Assembly (NCBI GenBank): GCA_041569895.1
Contig: JBFFXF010000002.1
Span: 1-63,576 of the forward strand
Origin: JBFFXF01 sp041569895
GTDB taxonomy: Bacteria; Planctomycetota; UBA8108; JACQVS01
Reading direction: 5' to 3'
DNA length: 63,576 nucleotides
Shown piece after piece: positions 35,339 to 44,738 of this stretch (position 1 is the stretch's first letter; the number at the start of each line of letters is the position of its first letter). The notes below the pieces were generated by a model. It saw nothing but the letters and a program-made list of their open reading frames with translations. It was not told the DNA's origin and ran no database searches. A program made the position numbers and the translations under genes.

Positions 35339-38300
35339 ATCGTCGGCAGAAAGCGCTCCCGCCGCCAGGAAAGCCAGCAGGTCCGCCATCCCCCGCACGT
35401 CGATCTCCTTCTCCAGGCCCTCCGGCATGAACGACACGCCGCTGCTTCTCAGCGCGCGGATCTCCGATCGCAGGATGGTCTCGCTGCGCCCGTCCGCCAG
35501 ACGGAGGGTCAGCGCCGTGGCGGTCTCCGACGTGATCGCACCCGCCAGGGAGCGGCCGTCTCGGGTGACGACGAGGTAGCCGATGAACTCCGGGGCCACC
35601 TCGCGGTTCGGGTCGAGGACGTTCAGCACCACGCTCTCCGCGCCGCGTGCGAGCATCGCGACGAGGTTGGGGCCGATCTCGTTGCCGACGCCGCCGACGC
35701 GGTGACACGTCGCGCAGCTCTTCTCGAAGAGCTTCCGGCCACGGTCGGGATCGCCCTCGATGTCGAGCGCGTCACGGTACTGCGCGACCACCGCGCTCCG
35801 GTCCGTGGTCGAGGCCTCGCCGAGCAGCTCGCGGGCGCGCTCGCGGATCGTCGGATCCGGATCGTCGCGCAGGAGGCGCACGCGCACCGGGTCGAGGTCC
35901 GTCGCGAGCAGGGCGCCGCCCTCGATGGCGTCGAGCACGGCGCGGACTCGCGCCGCGCTCCCGAAGAGGAGCTCTGCCGCGCTGCGGCGGGCCTCGGGCC
36001 CGAGCTCCGGCCACGCCGCGATCACCGCCCGGGGCACCGCGGCGTCGTCGAAGCGCGACAGCGCCGAGAGCGCCGCGCGCTGGACCTCGACCGGTTCGCG
36101 ACTCGAGACGAGCTCGACGAGGAGCTCGCCGTCGGGGGAGAACGAGCCGAGCGCCAGCGTGCGCGCCGCCTCGGCGCGTCGTGCCGCATCGGCCTCGCGA
36201 TCGCGGGCGATCGAGCGCGCATTCGCCAGGAGCTCGTCGAAGAGCTCGCTGGCCTCGGTGTCGCCGAGCGTCGCCTCGAGCGGGCTTCCGGAACGCCCCA
36301 GTCCGTCGCCGAGGCTCGCCAGCAGGGCGTTGCCCGTCTCGCGGTCCCCGGAGGGAAGCGATCGGACCGCAGCGAGGACCTCGGCGATGGCGTCGCGCTC
36401 GCCCCTCGCGCCGACCTGCGCCGCCAGCCGGCGAAGCAGCTCGCCGCCGTGGCCGGTTTGCCGAAAACGCTCGTCGTCCAGCAGCAGCGCCAGCACGCGC
36501 CCCGCGCCTCGCGCCAGCGAGCTCTGGATGGCGATGCGCATCCACGTGTCGGCGCCGTCTCGCCTCGCCAGCTCGGCCAGCGCGTCGAGACGCCGTGACT
36601 CCTCGAGCTCGCCGAGAACGAACGCCAGCTGGTACCTGACGCGCATGTCGTCGTCCGCCGTCATCGCATGGAGTCGTCGCCGCACTTCGGCGGATCGACC
36701 GGCGACGCGCTCCGCGAGCAGCACGGCGCGCTCGCGGACGCGCGGGTGCGGGTCGGCGAGCGCGCCGACGACGACGTCCGCGGCGAGAGCTCCGAGCCCG
36801 TCGAGCGTGGCGAGCGCGTGCAGTCGGCCCACGGGGCTTTTCGAGCGGCGCGCGAGCCGCTCGAGCGGCTGCACCGCCGCGTGGTCCTGCTTCTCGAAGA
36901 GCAGTCGCTGGGCCGTCTCGCGATGCCACGCGTTCGGGTGCTCGAGGAGTCGGACGAGCGTCGCGGTGTCGGAGCGATCGACGACGCACTCGCTGCCGCG
37001 GCGCAGCGGACCACTTTCCGGCTGCCCATCCCACACGACGCGCCAGATGCGTCCGCGGTCGCGTCCGCTCGTCAGGTCCAGGTGGCGCTTGATGACCGGC
37101 GGCAGGCTCGCCGGGTGCTCGATCACCTCGCGGTACATGTCGATCACGTGCAGCGTGCCGTCCGGCGCGTTGGCGAGCTGCACCGGCCGGAACCAGATCT
37201 CGCGCGAGGCGAGGAACTCCCGATCGCGATCGGCGCGCATCGCTCGCAGGCCGACGCCGTCGGGCTCGAGCCGCTTGCGGTGGACCAGATTGCTGCCGAC
37301 GTCGCCGACGAAGAGCTGGCCGCGGAACTCGTCGGGCCACGCGTCCCCTCGATAGACCGTGATGCCGGTCGATCCGGTGAAGTACCCGGCGGGGCGACCA
37401 CCGCCCTCGACCGGGCCGGGCACGGCGCCCGCCACGCGCAGTCGCGTGCGCACGATGCGCCACGGCTCGACCGGACTCAGCCGGAACACCTCCGCCTGCC
37501 CGCCGTCGGTCGCGATCAGCACCCTCGGCCCGGGCGCGGCGAGGTGCGGGTTGCGCGCGAGGTGGCGCTCGTCGTACATGACGAGCTCGGCGTGGCTGCT
37601 GTTCGAGCACACGAACTTCCGTCCCCAGTCATCGAACGACAGCCCGTGCTGCGCGCCGCCGCTCGTCGCCGCGATGTCGAGGGTGCGAGGATCGAACGAG
37701 AAGTCGCGCCGGCCGAGGACGAGGGGCGGCCCGTCGCGACCCGGCACGCGCACCGTGCCGCCGGAGCTGCTCGTCGCGCCGTGGATGCGGTTGTCGAGCC
37801 CCCAGCGGAACGAGTTGAGCAGCCCCTGGACGTTGCCGCGGCCGAAGCCGGTGAACGCGACGCGGCGGACGTCGGCGCGCCGGTCTCCATCGGTGTCCTC
37901 GAGGTAGAGGATATCGGGAGCCACGGCGACGAAGACGCCATCGCCGGAGCGGATCACCGCGGTCGGCCACGAGAGGCCGTCCGCGAAGATGGCGCTCGCC
38001 TCGAAGCGACCGTCACCGTCGGTGTCCTCGAGCAACCGCACCTCGCCGAGGTTCTCGTCGGCCTGCTCGCTGTAGCCGCGCATGCACACGACCCAGAGGC
38101 GGTTCGACTCGTCGAACGAGATCGACACCGGGTCGGCCACCTGCGGCTCGGCGGCGACGAGCTCGACGCGGAACCCCTCGAGGACGACGAGCGCCTCGAG
38201 CGAGTCGGACGGCGACCTCGGTTCGATGCGGGGGAGCTCGTCGCGATAATCCTCCTCGGCGCCCAGGAAGTCGGCGCGAAAGCCCGCGGGCGCACTGGCG

Positions 38301-38359
38301 ATAACACTGGCGAGGACGACGGCGAGGAGCCGTCGTCGCGGCACTCGTCGCGAATTCAC
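35333..38359 (-). CDS. PVC-type membrane-bound dehydrogenase with HEAT-like repeats and C-terminal cytochrome c domain
   Basis: 1008 residues. GTG start, then an Arg-rich n-region and hydrophobic signal (RRRLLAVVLASVIASAPAG). Domains: N-terminal glucose/sorbosone-dehydrogenase-like propeller (about 50-430; VADPVSISFDESNRLWVVCMRGY, NSFRWGLDNRIHG, TLHVIDMYREVIEHP); HEAT-like helical repeats about 460-830; cytochrome c haem site KSCATCHRVGG (about 885) and the PVC haem-binding C-terminus (VGNEIGPNLVAM, GRSLAGAITSE, SFMPEGLEKEI). Periplasmic electron-transfer dehydrogenase of the type multiplied in planctomycetes; substrate unknown. A TATAAT box lies 6 nt before the GTG, suggesting a leaderless mRNA. 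Confidence 0.93.
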   Translation of the reverse strand: MNSRRVPRRRLLAVVLASVIASAPAGFRADFLGAEEDYRDELPRIEPRSPSDSLEALVVLEGFRVELVAAEPQVADPVSISFDESNRLWVVCMRGYSEQADENLGEVRLLEDTDGDGRFEASAIFADGLSWPTAVIRSGDGVFVAVAPDILYLEDTDGDRRADVRRVAFTGFGRGNVQGLLNSFRWGLDNRIHGATSSSGGTVRVPGRDGPPLVLGRRDFSFDPRTLDIAATSGGAQHGLSFDDWGRKFVCSNSSHAELVMYDERHLARNPHLAAPGPRVLIATDGGQAEVFRLSPVEPWRIVRTRLRVAGAVPGPVEGGGRPAGYFTGSTGITVYRGDAWPDEFRGQLFVGDVGSNLVHRKRLEPDGVGLRAMRADRDREFLASREIWFRPVQLANAPDGTLHVIDMYREVIEHPASLPPVIKRHLDLTSGRDRGRIWRVVWDGQPESGPLRRGSECVVDRSDTATLVRLLEHPNAWHRETAQRLLFEKQDHAAVQPLERLARRSKSPVGRLHALATLDGLGALAADVVVGALADPHPRVRERAVLLAERVAGRSAEVRRRLHAMTADDDMRVRYQLAFVLGELEESRRLDALAELARRDGADTWMRIAIQSSLARGAGRVLALLLDDERFRQTGHGGELLRRLAAQVGARGERDAIAEVLAAVRSLPSGDRETGNALLASLGDGLGRSGSPLEATLGDTEASELFDELLANARSIARDREADAARRAEAARTLALGSFSPDGELLVELVSSREPVEVQRAALSALSRFDDAAVPRAVIAAWPELGPEARRSAAELLFGSAARVRAVLDAIEGGALLATDLDPVRVRLLRDDPDPTIRERARELLGEASTTDRSAVVAQYRDALDIEGDPDRGRKLFEKSCATCHRVGGVGNEIGPNLVAMLARGAESVVLNVLDPNREVAPEFIGYLVVTRDGRSLAGAITSETATALTLRLADGRSETILRSEIRALRSSGVSFMPEGLEKEIDVRGMADLLAFLAAGALSADDS

Positions 38360-38365
38360 CCGGAC

Positions 38366-38371
38366 ATTATA
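38366..38371 (-). promoter_or_regulatory. TATAAT -10 box giving a probable leaderless transcript
   Basis: Perfect TATAAT on the minus strand, with only 6 nt between it and the GTG start of the PVC cytochrome gene. Transcription would begin at or next to the GTG. No recognisable -35 box and no Shine-Dalgarno. Confidence 0.55.
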
Positions 38372-38398
38372 GCGGAAACGACAGGCCCGGGCGCCCGC

Positions 38399-38427
38399 TT
38401 TGCACCCCCGTTGCGTTCAAGTACAAT
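38399..38427 (+). promoter_or_regulatory. Candidate promoter of the second PVC cytochrome gene
   Basis: TTTGCA, 17-nt spacer, TACAAT, about 80 nt upstream of the ATG. The -10 overlaps a GTACAA...TTGTAC dyad (38421-38443) that could be an operator. Confidence 0.45.
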
Positions 38428-38507
38428 ACGACGGCTGTTGTACCGAGTACCACCAGCTCACCCGGGCTGTCCGGGCTCAACTGCCTGCCGGAGCACGAAC
38501 CCGACGA

Positions 38508-41500
38508 ATGAATCGCCTATACCCCGTCACCACGTCCTTCGTCGTCCTGGTCCTCACCGGTCATCTGCTCGCGGGAGGACCGCCTCCGGAGTTCTCGTCG
38601 GCGCACTGGATCTGGCGTCAGGCGGAGAGCCCGGACGGCGAGGTGGCGCATTTCCGCAAGGTCTTCGAGTTGCCGGGCGCGGTCGCCGGCGCGCGTCTGT
38701 CGGCGACGTGCGACAACCAGATGGACGTGTACATAAACTCGAAGCGCGTGCTCAGGAGCGGCACGTGGGAGCGCCCGGTCGCCGCCGACGTCAAGGGTGC
38801 GCTGCGCGCCGGATCGAATGTCATCGCCGTGCGCGCGAGGAACCAGGGCAGCATCGCGGGCCTGCTCCTCGAGCTGCGCGTCAAGGTCGGCGATGACGAG
38901 CGCGTCATCGTGACCGACGACTCGTGGCTGGTCGCGGGTCGGCCGTCACGCGGCTGGCGCGGGCTCGACCACGACACGAGCGACTGGGCACGCGCCCACG
39001 TCCACGGCAAGTACGGCGTCGGGCCGTGGGGCACGCTGCCGAAGGGCGGGCCGGCGGTCCAGCTTTCGACGCCGGCCGATGCCGTCGAGTCGCTTCCCGG
39101 TTTCCGCGTGGAGCTGCTCTACTCGGTACCGAAGCCCGAGCAGGGCTCGTGGGTGAGCCTGACGACGGATCCGAGGGGGCGGCTGATCGCGTCCGACCAG
39201 AACGGCGCGCTCTATCGCATCACGCCGCCGGCCATCGGCGGCGCGGCGGGAGACACGCGCGTCGAGCGGCTCGAGGTCGAGATCGGCTCGGCGCAGGGTC
39301 TGCTCTGCGCATTCGACAGCCTCTACGTCGTCATCAACGGCAACTCGCACGGACGCGGCAGCGGGCTCTATCGAGTTCGCGACACCGACGGTGACGACCA
39401 GTACGACGAGATCACCCAGCTGAAGCCGCTGCGCGGCGGCGGCGAGCACGGGCCGCACGCCGTCGTCCTCGCGCCGGACGGCGAGTCGCTTCTCGTCCTC
39501 GGCGGTAATCATACCGATGTGCCGGACGGGCTGGCCTCGAGCGCGGTGCCGACCAACTGGGGCGAGGACCTGCTGCTGCCGCGGCAGTGGGACGCCCGCG
39601 GGCACGCCCGCGGACGGCTCGCTCCCGGTGGCTGGGTCTGTCGCGTCGATCCGGAGGGCAAGGAGTGGGAGCTGATCAGCGTCGGCTACCGCAACCAGTA
39701 CGACGTCGCCGTCACTCCCGAGGGCGATGTCTTCACGTACGACGCCGACATGGAGTGGGACATGGGCGCGCCGTGGTACCGGCCGACGCGCGTCTGTCAC
39801 GTCACCAGCGGAAGCGAGTTCGGCTGGCGCTCCGGCACGGGCAAGTGGCCGACGTACTACCCCGACTCGCTGCCGGCGTTGATCGACATCGGCCCGGGCA
39901 GTCCGACCGGCGTCGGCGTCGGCACCGGCGCGAAGTTCCCCGCGAAGTACCAGCGTGCGGTCTACGCGCTGGACTGGACCTTCGGGACGATGTACGCCAT
40001 CCATCTCGAGCCCGCCGGCGCGAGCTACACCGCCACCAAGGAAGAGTTCGTCAGCGGTCGTCCGCTGCCGCTCACCGACGTCGTCATCGGACGCGACGGC
40101 GCGATGTACTTCACGGTCGGCGGTCGCGGGACGCAGTCCGGCCTCTATCGCGTCACGTACGTCGGTTCGGAGTCCACCGAGCCGGCCTCGCCGCTTGCCG
40201 ATCGAGCGGCTGCGCGGGCGCGCGAGACTCGCCGGTCGCTCGAGGCGTTCCACGGCCGCCGGGACCCGGCCGCGATCGACGCCGCGTGGCCGCACCTCGG
40301 GAGCGCGGACCGCTTCATCCGATACGCCGCCCGGATCGCCATCGAGCATCAGGACGTCGCTCTCTGGAAGGAGCGGGCGCTGTCGGAGCGTGATCCGAGG
40401 ACCGCGATCACGGCGCTCATCGCTCTGGCGCGACAGGGAGACGAGGAGCTGGCGGAGCGGGTCGTCGGGGCGCTCGAGCGCATCGACTTCGGCGCGCTCG
40501 ATCGGACGCGCAAGCTGGAGATCCTGCGCGCGTACGCCCTGGCCTTCATCCGTCTCGGCAAGCCCGACCGAGAGGACGCCGCGCGCATCGCCAGGCAGCT
40601 CGACGCGCACTATCCGGCGGGCGACGACATGCTCAACCGCGAGCTCAGCCGCGTGCTGGTGTATCTCGACTCGCCGACGGTGGTCGCCAAGACGCTGGAG
40701 CTGATGGCGCGGGCCGAGCCCGAGGGCGTGCCGGACATCCAGGCGCTCCTCGAGCGCAACAGGGGCTACGGCAACACCGTCATGGCGATGTTCCAGAACC
40801 GACCGGTGCGGCAGCAGATCCACTACGCGCTGGTGCTCCGGAACGTGCGCTTCGGCTGGACGCTCGAGCAGCGGAAGCAGTACTTCTCGTGGTTCCACGA
40901 GGCGGCGAAGGCGAAGGGCGGCGCGAGCTACCACGGCTTCCTGAACAACATCCGCAAGGAGGCGCTGGCGAACTGCTCGGACGCGGAGCGCCGGGAGCTG
41001 GCGTCGATCACCGGCGAGCAGATCAAGGTGGCGGACCAGCCGAAGGAGCTCCCGAAGCCGAAGGGACCGGGACGGCAGTGGACGGTCGACGACCTGCTGC
41101 CGCTCGTCGAGGGCGGGCTGCGACGCCGCAACTTCGAGAATGGCGAGCGCAGCTACCTCGCGGCCCGGTGCGGCACGTGCCACCGGTTCGACGGCGCCGG
41201 CGGCTCGGTCGGGCCCGATCTGACGGGCGTCGTCAGTCGGTTCTCCTGGCCGGACCTGCTCGAGGCGACGATCGAGCCGAGCAAGGTCATCTCGGACCAG
41301 TACGGCTCGACGATCGTCACGCGACGCGACGGATCGATCACCATCGGTCGCATCGTCGAGGAGAACGACGACGAGATCGCGCTTGTCGTCGATCCGATGG
41401 ACCTCGACAACCTGACGGTGGTGCCGAAGAAGGAGATCCTCCGAACGGCCCCGGCGCCGATCTCCCTGATGCCAGAGGGGCTGCTCGATCCGCTCAATCG

Positions 41501-41570
41501 CGACGAGGTGCTCGATCTGCTCGCGTATATGATGTCACGCGGCGATCCGAAGGACCGCGTGTTTCGTTGA
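38508..41570 (+). CDS. PVC-type haem-binding protein: carbohydrate-binding-like domain, propeller and cytochrome c
   Basis: 1020 residues from ATG 38508, where a signal peptide starts (VTTSFVVLVLTGHLLAGG). Domains: galactose-binding-like sandwich of the sugar-hydrolase N-terminal type, about 25-165 (SAHWIWRQAE, DNQMDVYINSKRVLRSG); six-bladed propeller about 190-545 (DPRGRLIASDQNGALYRI, GYRNQYDVAVTPEGDVFTYDADMEWDMG); helical repeats about 560-850; C-terminal cytochrome c with AARCGTCHRFDG and the PVC haem domain (GPDLTGVVSRFS, DGSITIGRIVEEN, ISLMPEGLLDPL, VLDLLAYMM). Periplasmic; a role in carbohydrate-linked electron transfer is inferred from the domains. Divergent from the first PVC cytochrome gene with a 148-bp shared promoter region. 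Confidence 0.93.
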   Translation: MNRLYPVTTSFVVLVLTGHLLAGGPPPEFSSAHWIWRQAESPDGEVAHFRKVFELPGAVAGARLSATCDNQMDVYINSKRVLRSGTWERPVAADVKGALRAGSNVIAVRARNQGSIAGLLLELRVKVGDDERVIVTDDSWLVAGRPSRGWRGLDHDTSDWARAHVHGKYGVGPWGTLPKGGPAVQLSTPADAVESLPGFRVELLYSVPKPEQGSWVSLTTDPRGRLIASDQNGALYRITPPAIGGAAGDTRVERLEVEIGSAQGLLCAFDSLYVVINGNSHGRGSGLYRVRDTDGDDQYDEITQLKPLRGGGEHGPHAVVLAPDGESLLVLGGNHTDVPDGLASSAVPTNWGEDLLLPRQWDARGHARGRLAPGGWVCRVDPEGKEWELISVGYRNQYDVAVTPEGDVFTYDADMEWDMGAPWYRPTRVCHVTSGSEFGWRSGTGKWPTYYPDSLPALIDIGPGSPTGVGVGTGAKFPAKYQRAVYALDWTFGTMYAIHLEPAGASYTATKEEFVSGRPLPLTDVVIGRDGAMYFTVGGRGTQSGLYRVTYVGSESTEPASPLADRAAARARETRRSLEAFHGRRDPAAIDAAWPHLGSADRFIRYAARIAIEHQDVALWKERALSERDPRTAITALIALARQGDEELAERVVGALERIDFGALDRTRKLEILRAYALAFIRLGKPDREDAARIARQLDAHYPAGDDMLNRELSRVLVYLDSPTVVAKTLELMARAEPEGVPDIQALLERNRGYGNTVMAMFQNRPVRQQIHYALVLRNVRFGWTLEQRKQYFSWFHEAAKAKGGASYHGFLNNIRKEALANCSDAERRELASITGEQIKVADQPKELPKPKGPGRQWTVDDLLPLVEGGLRRRNFENGERSYLAARCGTCHRFDGAGGSVGPDLTGVVSRFSWPDLLEATIEPSKVISDQYGSTIVTRRDGSITIGRIVEENDDEIALVVDPMDLDNLTVVPKKEILRTAPAPISLMPEGLLDPLNRDEVLDLLAYMMSRGDPKDRVFR

Positions 41571-41607
41571 GCGTCGTGACGTGACCTGAGCGGGGCGCCG
41601 CGGAGGC

Positions 41608-41656
41608 CCGTGCCCGAGGATTCGGGAACGGGAACGGGAACGGCAACGGGTACGGG
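41608..41656 (-). repeat. CCCGTG / GGGAAC hexamer array, both orientations
   Basis: GCCCGTGCCCGAGG followed by GGGAACGGGAACGGGAACGGCAACGGGTACGGGG, directly before the aldehyde dehydrogenase ATG. This is the solo terminal module with its G-rich strand in the mRNA sense, where it probably also supplies the ribosome-binding purines. Confidence 0.8.
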
Positions 41657-41661
41657 GTGCC

Positions 41662-43083
41662 ATGAAGACGTTTGTTCGGGGGGCGTGGAAGGACGCCGAC
41701 ACGAGGATCGAGGTCCGCAATCCGTTCGACGGATCGGTGATCGACACCGTGCCGGCATGCGATGCGGACGACGTGGAGGCGGCGCTCGCCGGCGCGGTCG
41801 AGGGCGCCGCGGTGATGCGGTCGGTCACCGCGCTCGAGCGCTCGCGCATCCTGTCGCGCGCCGCGGAGCTCCTCGAGGGACGTGCGGAGGAGCTCGGGCG
41901 GACGATCAGCAGCGAGGAGGGAAAGATCCTCGCCGAGGGCCGGTTCGAAGCGGTCCGCGCCGCCGAGATCCTCCGGCTCTCCGGCGAGGAGGCCAAGCGC
42001 CTCACGGGTGAGGTGGTGCCCCTCGACGCGGCGCCCGGCGGCGAGAACAAGCTCGGCTACACGCTGCGGGTGCCCTGCGGCGTCGTCGTGGCGATCTCGC
42101 CGTTCAACTTCCCGCTCCACCTCGTCGCGCACAAGGTCGGTCCGGCCCTGGCCGGCGGCAACGCCGTCGTCCTCAAGCCGGCGAGCGACACGCCGCTCTC
42201 GGCGCTCAAGCTCGTCGAGATCCTGATGGAGGCGGGGCTGCCGCCGCTGGCGCTCTCCTGCGTCACGGGAAGCGGCTCGAGCGTCGGCATGGCGCTCTGC
42301 TCCGACCCGCGCGTCCGCAAGATCAGCTTCACCGGCAGCTACGAGGTCGGCGAGCGCATCTGCAAGAGCGCCGGAATGAAGCGCGTCACCATGGAGCTCG
42401 GCTCCAACTCGCCGCTGGTGATCATGGACGACGCGGACCTCGAGCGGGTCGTCGAGGCGACCGCCGCCACCGGTTTCGCCAACGCCGGGCAGGTCTGCAT
42501 CTCGACGCAGCGCGTGTTCGCCCATCGCTCTGTCTACGGCGACTTCCTCGGCGCTCTGAAGACGCGCGTCGAGGCGATCACCACCGGGAACCAGCTCGAC
42601 GAGGGCACGGCGATGGGGCCGATGATCCGCGCCTCCGACGCGGAGCGCGTCGAGAAGTGGATCGCCGAGGCGGTCTCCGCGGGCGCCCGACTCGTCACCG
42701 GAGGACGGCGGAGCGGCGAGACGATGATGCAGCCGACCGTGGTCGCCGACGTCGATCGCTCGATGCGCATCAGTCGCGAGGAGGTCTTCGGTCCGGCGGT
42801 CGGCGTGGCGGCGTTCGACGACATCACGGAGGCGATCGCCGCCGCGAACGACACGGAGTACGGCCTGTCGGCCGGGATCTTCACGCGCGACATCGATCGT
42901 GCGGTGCGCTTCGCGGCCGGAGTCGACAGCGGCAACATCCACATCAACTGGGGGCCGCAGTGGCGCGCCGATCTGATGCCGTACGGCGGGCTGAAGAACA
43001 GCGGCATGGGCAAGGAGGGACCGCGCTACGCCGTCGAGGCGATGACGGAGGAGAAGATGGTCGTGGTCCACCTGCGGAGCTGA
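41662..43083 (+). CDS. NAD(P)-dependent aldehyde dehydrogenase
   Basis: 473 residues, full length for the ALDH superfamily. Seen: VPCGVVVAISPFNFPLHLVAHKVGPAL (cofactor binding), NAVVLKPASDTPLSALKL, SFTGSYEVGERI, general-base Glu in MELGSNSPLV, catalytic Cys in ANAGQVCISTQRV, EEVFGPAVGVAAF, and NWGPQWRADLMPYGGLKNSGMGKEG near the C-terminus. It oxidises an aldehyde to the acid in the cytoplasm. Closest in feel to non-phosphorylating glyceraldehyde-3-phosphate or lactaldehyde/phosphonoacetaldehyde-type enzymes; which one cannot be decided. The stop is 5 nt before the ThDP enzyme's ATG, a tight operon, so the ThDP enzyme may make the aldehyde it consumes. Confidence 0.93.
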   Translation: MKTFVRGAWKDADTRIEVRNPFDGSVIDTVPACDADDVEAALAGAVEGAAVMRSVTALERSRILSRAAELLEGRAEELGRTISSEEGKILAEGRFEAVRAAEILRLSGEEAKRLTGEVVPLDAAPGGENKLGYTLRVPCGVVVAISPFNFPLHLVAHKVGPALAGGNAVVLKPASDTPLSALKLVEILMEAGLPPLALSCVTGSGSSVGMALCSDPRVRKISFTGSYEVGERICKSAGMKRVTMELGSNSPLVIMDDADLERVVEATAATGFANAGQVCISTQRVFAHRSVYGDFLGALKTRVEAITTGNQLDEGTAMGPMIRASDAERVEKWIAEAVSAGARLVTGGRRSGETMMQPTVVADVDRSMRISREEVFGPAVGVAAFDDITEAIAAANDTEYGLSAGIFTRDIDRAVRFAAGVDSGNIHINWGPQWRADLMPYGGLKNSGMGKEGPRYAVEAMTEEKMVVVHLRS

Positions 43084-43088
43084 AACCG

Positions 43089-44729
43089 ATGGCGACGACG
43101 GCCGCCGACCTCCTTGTCGCCGAGCTCCGGGATCGCGGCGTTCCATTCGTCGCCACGCTGAACGGGCACGGGCTCGATCCCTTCTACGTCGCGTGCCGTC
43201 GCGGCGGCATGCGCGTCATCGACGTTCGCAACGAGCAGGCGGCGAGCTACATGGCCGAGGTCGCCGGCCGACTCAGCCGTTCTGTCGGCGTCTGCGCCGT
43301 GAGCGGTGCGGTCGCCCACGCCAACGCGCTCTCCGGCGTGCTCAACGCGCATCTCGACGGCGCCCCCATGCTCCTGATCACCGGCATCACGCCGATCGCC
43401 CGTCTCGGCCTGGGGGACTTCCAGGATTTCGACCCGGTGCCGATGACGCGGCCGATCACCAAGCTGTCGCGGGTCATCAGCACGCCCGAGAGTGTGGCGC
43501 GCATCGTCCACGATGCGTTCGTCGCGGCCACCACGGGGCGTCCCGGACCGGTGCACCTGGCGCTGCCGCTCGACGTCGCGGAGGCGCAAGTCGACCCGTC
43601 CCGCGTCGTGCGCTCGCGGGTGCGCTCGGGCGCCGTGCGCATCGACGACGCCGGGGATCCGGGGCTCGTGGTCGAGGCCGTCGAGCTGCTCCGCGAGTCG
43701 CAGCGTCCGGTCCTCGTCGCCGGGAGCGGCGTCCACTATGCGCGCGCCGAGAGGGAGCTCGCCAGCTTCATCAGGCGGCAGGAGATTCCCGTGGTGGTGC
43801 CGATCTGGGATCGCGGCAGCATCGCGACGCCGTTGCACGCGTTTCTCGGCGTCGTCGGTGCGGCGTCGGGTTCGGCGGAAATCCTCCCGGATGCGGACTT
43901 CGTGCTGCTCCTCGGCGCCGAGCCCGACTACCGGGTCGGGCAGTTGCAGCCGCCGATCGTCTCCCGCGATGCGAAGGTCGTTCGCGTTCACACCGATGAG
44001 GGACGCCTGCGAAGCGGCCTCGAGGCGGACGTGAGCATCCAGGGCTCGCCGCGCATGGTGCTGCGCGAGCTCGAGGAAGCCTGCGAGCAGCTCGACTGCC
44101 CCCCGGCGACGGCCTGGCTCGAGGAGGCCCGCGCGCGCCGCGATCAGTTCCGCCAGCGGTGCCGCGCATCGGCGGACAAGCTCTCGCCCGGCATCACCGG
44201 TCGCGACGTGGTGACGTCGATCCAGGTGATGCTCACCGACGACACCGTGCTGCTGGTCGATGGCGGCAACATCGGACAGTGGTTCCACCAGTTGCTCCCG
44301 GACCGCTATCCGGGCCACTGGGTGACGTGCGGCGCGAGCGGCGTCGTCGGCTGGGGCGTGCCCGGCGCGATGGCCGCCCGGGCGCTCCATCCCGAGCGCC
44401 CGGTGATCCTGCTCTCGGGTGACGGCTCGTTCACGTTCACGGTCGCCGAGCTCGAGTGCGCCGCGCGCCAGGGCCTGCCCTTCGTCGCGGTGATCGCCGA
44501 CGACGAGCAGTGGGGCATCTCGCTGACGGGCCACGTCGCGCGCTACGGCGCCCCGCTCTACAGCACCCTCGGCCCGACCCGCCTCGACCTCGTCGCCGAG
44601 GGCCTCGGCTGCGCCGGCATGCGCGTCGAGAACAAGGAGGAGCTCGCCCCGAGAATCCGCGAGGCCCTCTCCCTCGACCGCCCGGCAGTGATCCAGGTGC
44701 CGATCGTGCCGGGTGGTCCCCGCGGTTAG
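43089..44729 (+). CDS. Thiamine-diphosphate-dependent enzyme of the acetolactate synthase/decarboxylase family
   Basis: 546 residues with the three-domain ThDP layout: PYR domain (about 1-170, catalytic Glu in IDVRNEQAASYMAEVAGR), central domain (about 190-330), PP domain (about 360-540) with GDGSFTFTVAELECAARQG. The metal-binding half of the ThDP motif, normally Asn-Asn or Asn-Asp, reads IADDEQWG here, an unusual Asp substitution. It could be a 2-oxoacid decarboxylase or carboligase; with the adjacent aldehyde dehydrogenase, a decarboxylase giving an aldehyde is the simplest reading, but this is inference. The RBS GGAG lies in the end of the upstream gene. Followed by a composite repeat. Confidence 0.9.
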   Translation: MATTAADLLVAELRDRGVPFVATLNGHGLDPFYVACRRGGMRVIDVRNEQAASYMAEVAGRLSRSVGVCAVSGAVAHANALSGVLNAHLDGAPMLLITGITPIARLGLGDFQDFDPVPMTRPITKLSRVISTPESVARIVHDAFVAATTGRPGPVHLALPLDVAEAQVDPSRVVRSRVRSGAVRIDDAGDPGLVVEAVELLRESQRPVLVAGSGVHYARAERELASFIRRQEIPVVVPIWDRGSIATPLHAFLGVVGAASGSAEILPDADFVLLLGAEPDYRVGQLQPPIVSRDAKVVRVHTDEGRLRSGLEADVSIQGSPRMVLRELEEACEQLDCPPATAWLEEARARRDQFRQRCRASADKLSPGITGRDVVTSIQVMLTDDTVLLVDGGNIGQWFHQLLPDRYPGHWVTCGASGVVGWGVPGAMAARALHPERPVILLSGDGSFTFTVAELECAARQGLPFVAVIADDEQWGISLTGHVARYGAPLYSTLGPTRLDLVAEGLGCAGMRVENKEELAPRIREALSLDRPAVIQVPIVPGGPRG

Positions 44730-44738
44730 ACCTGCGAG

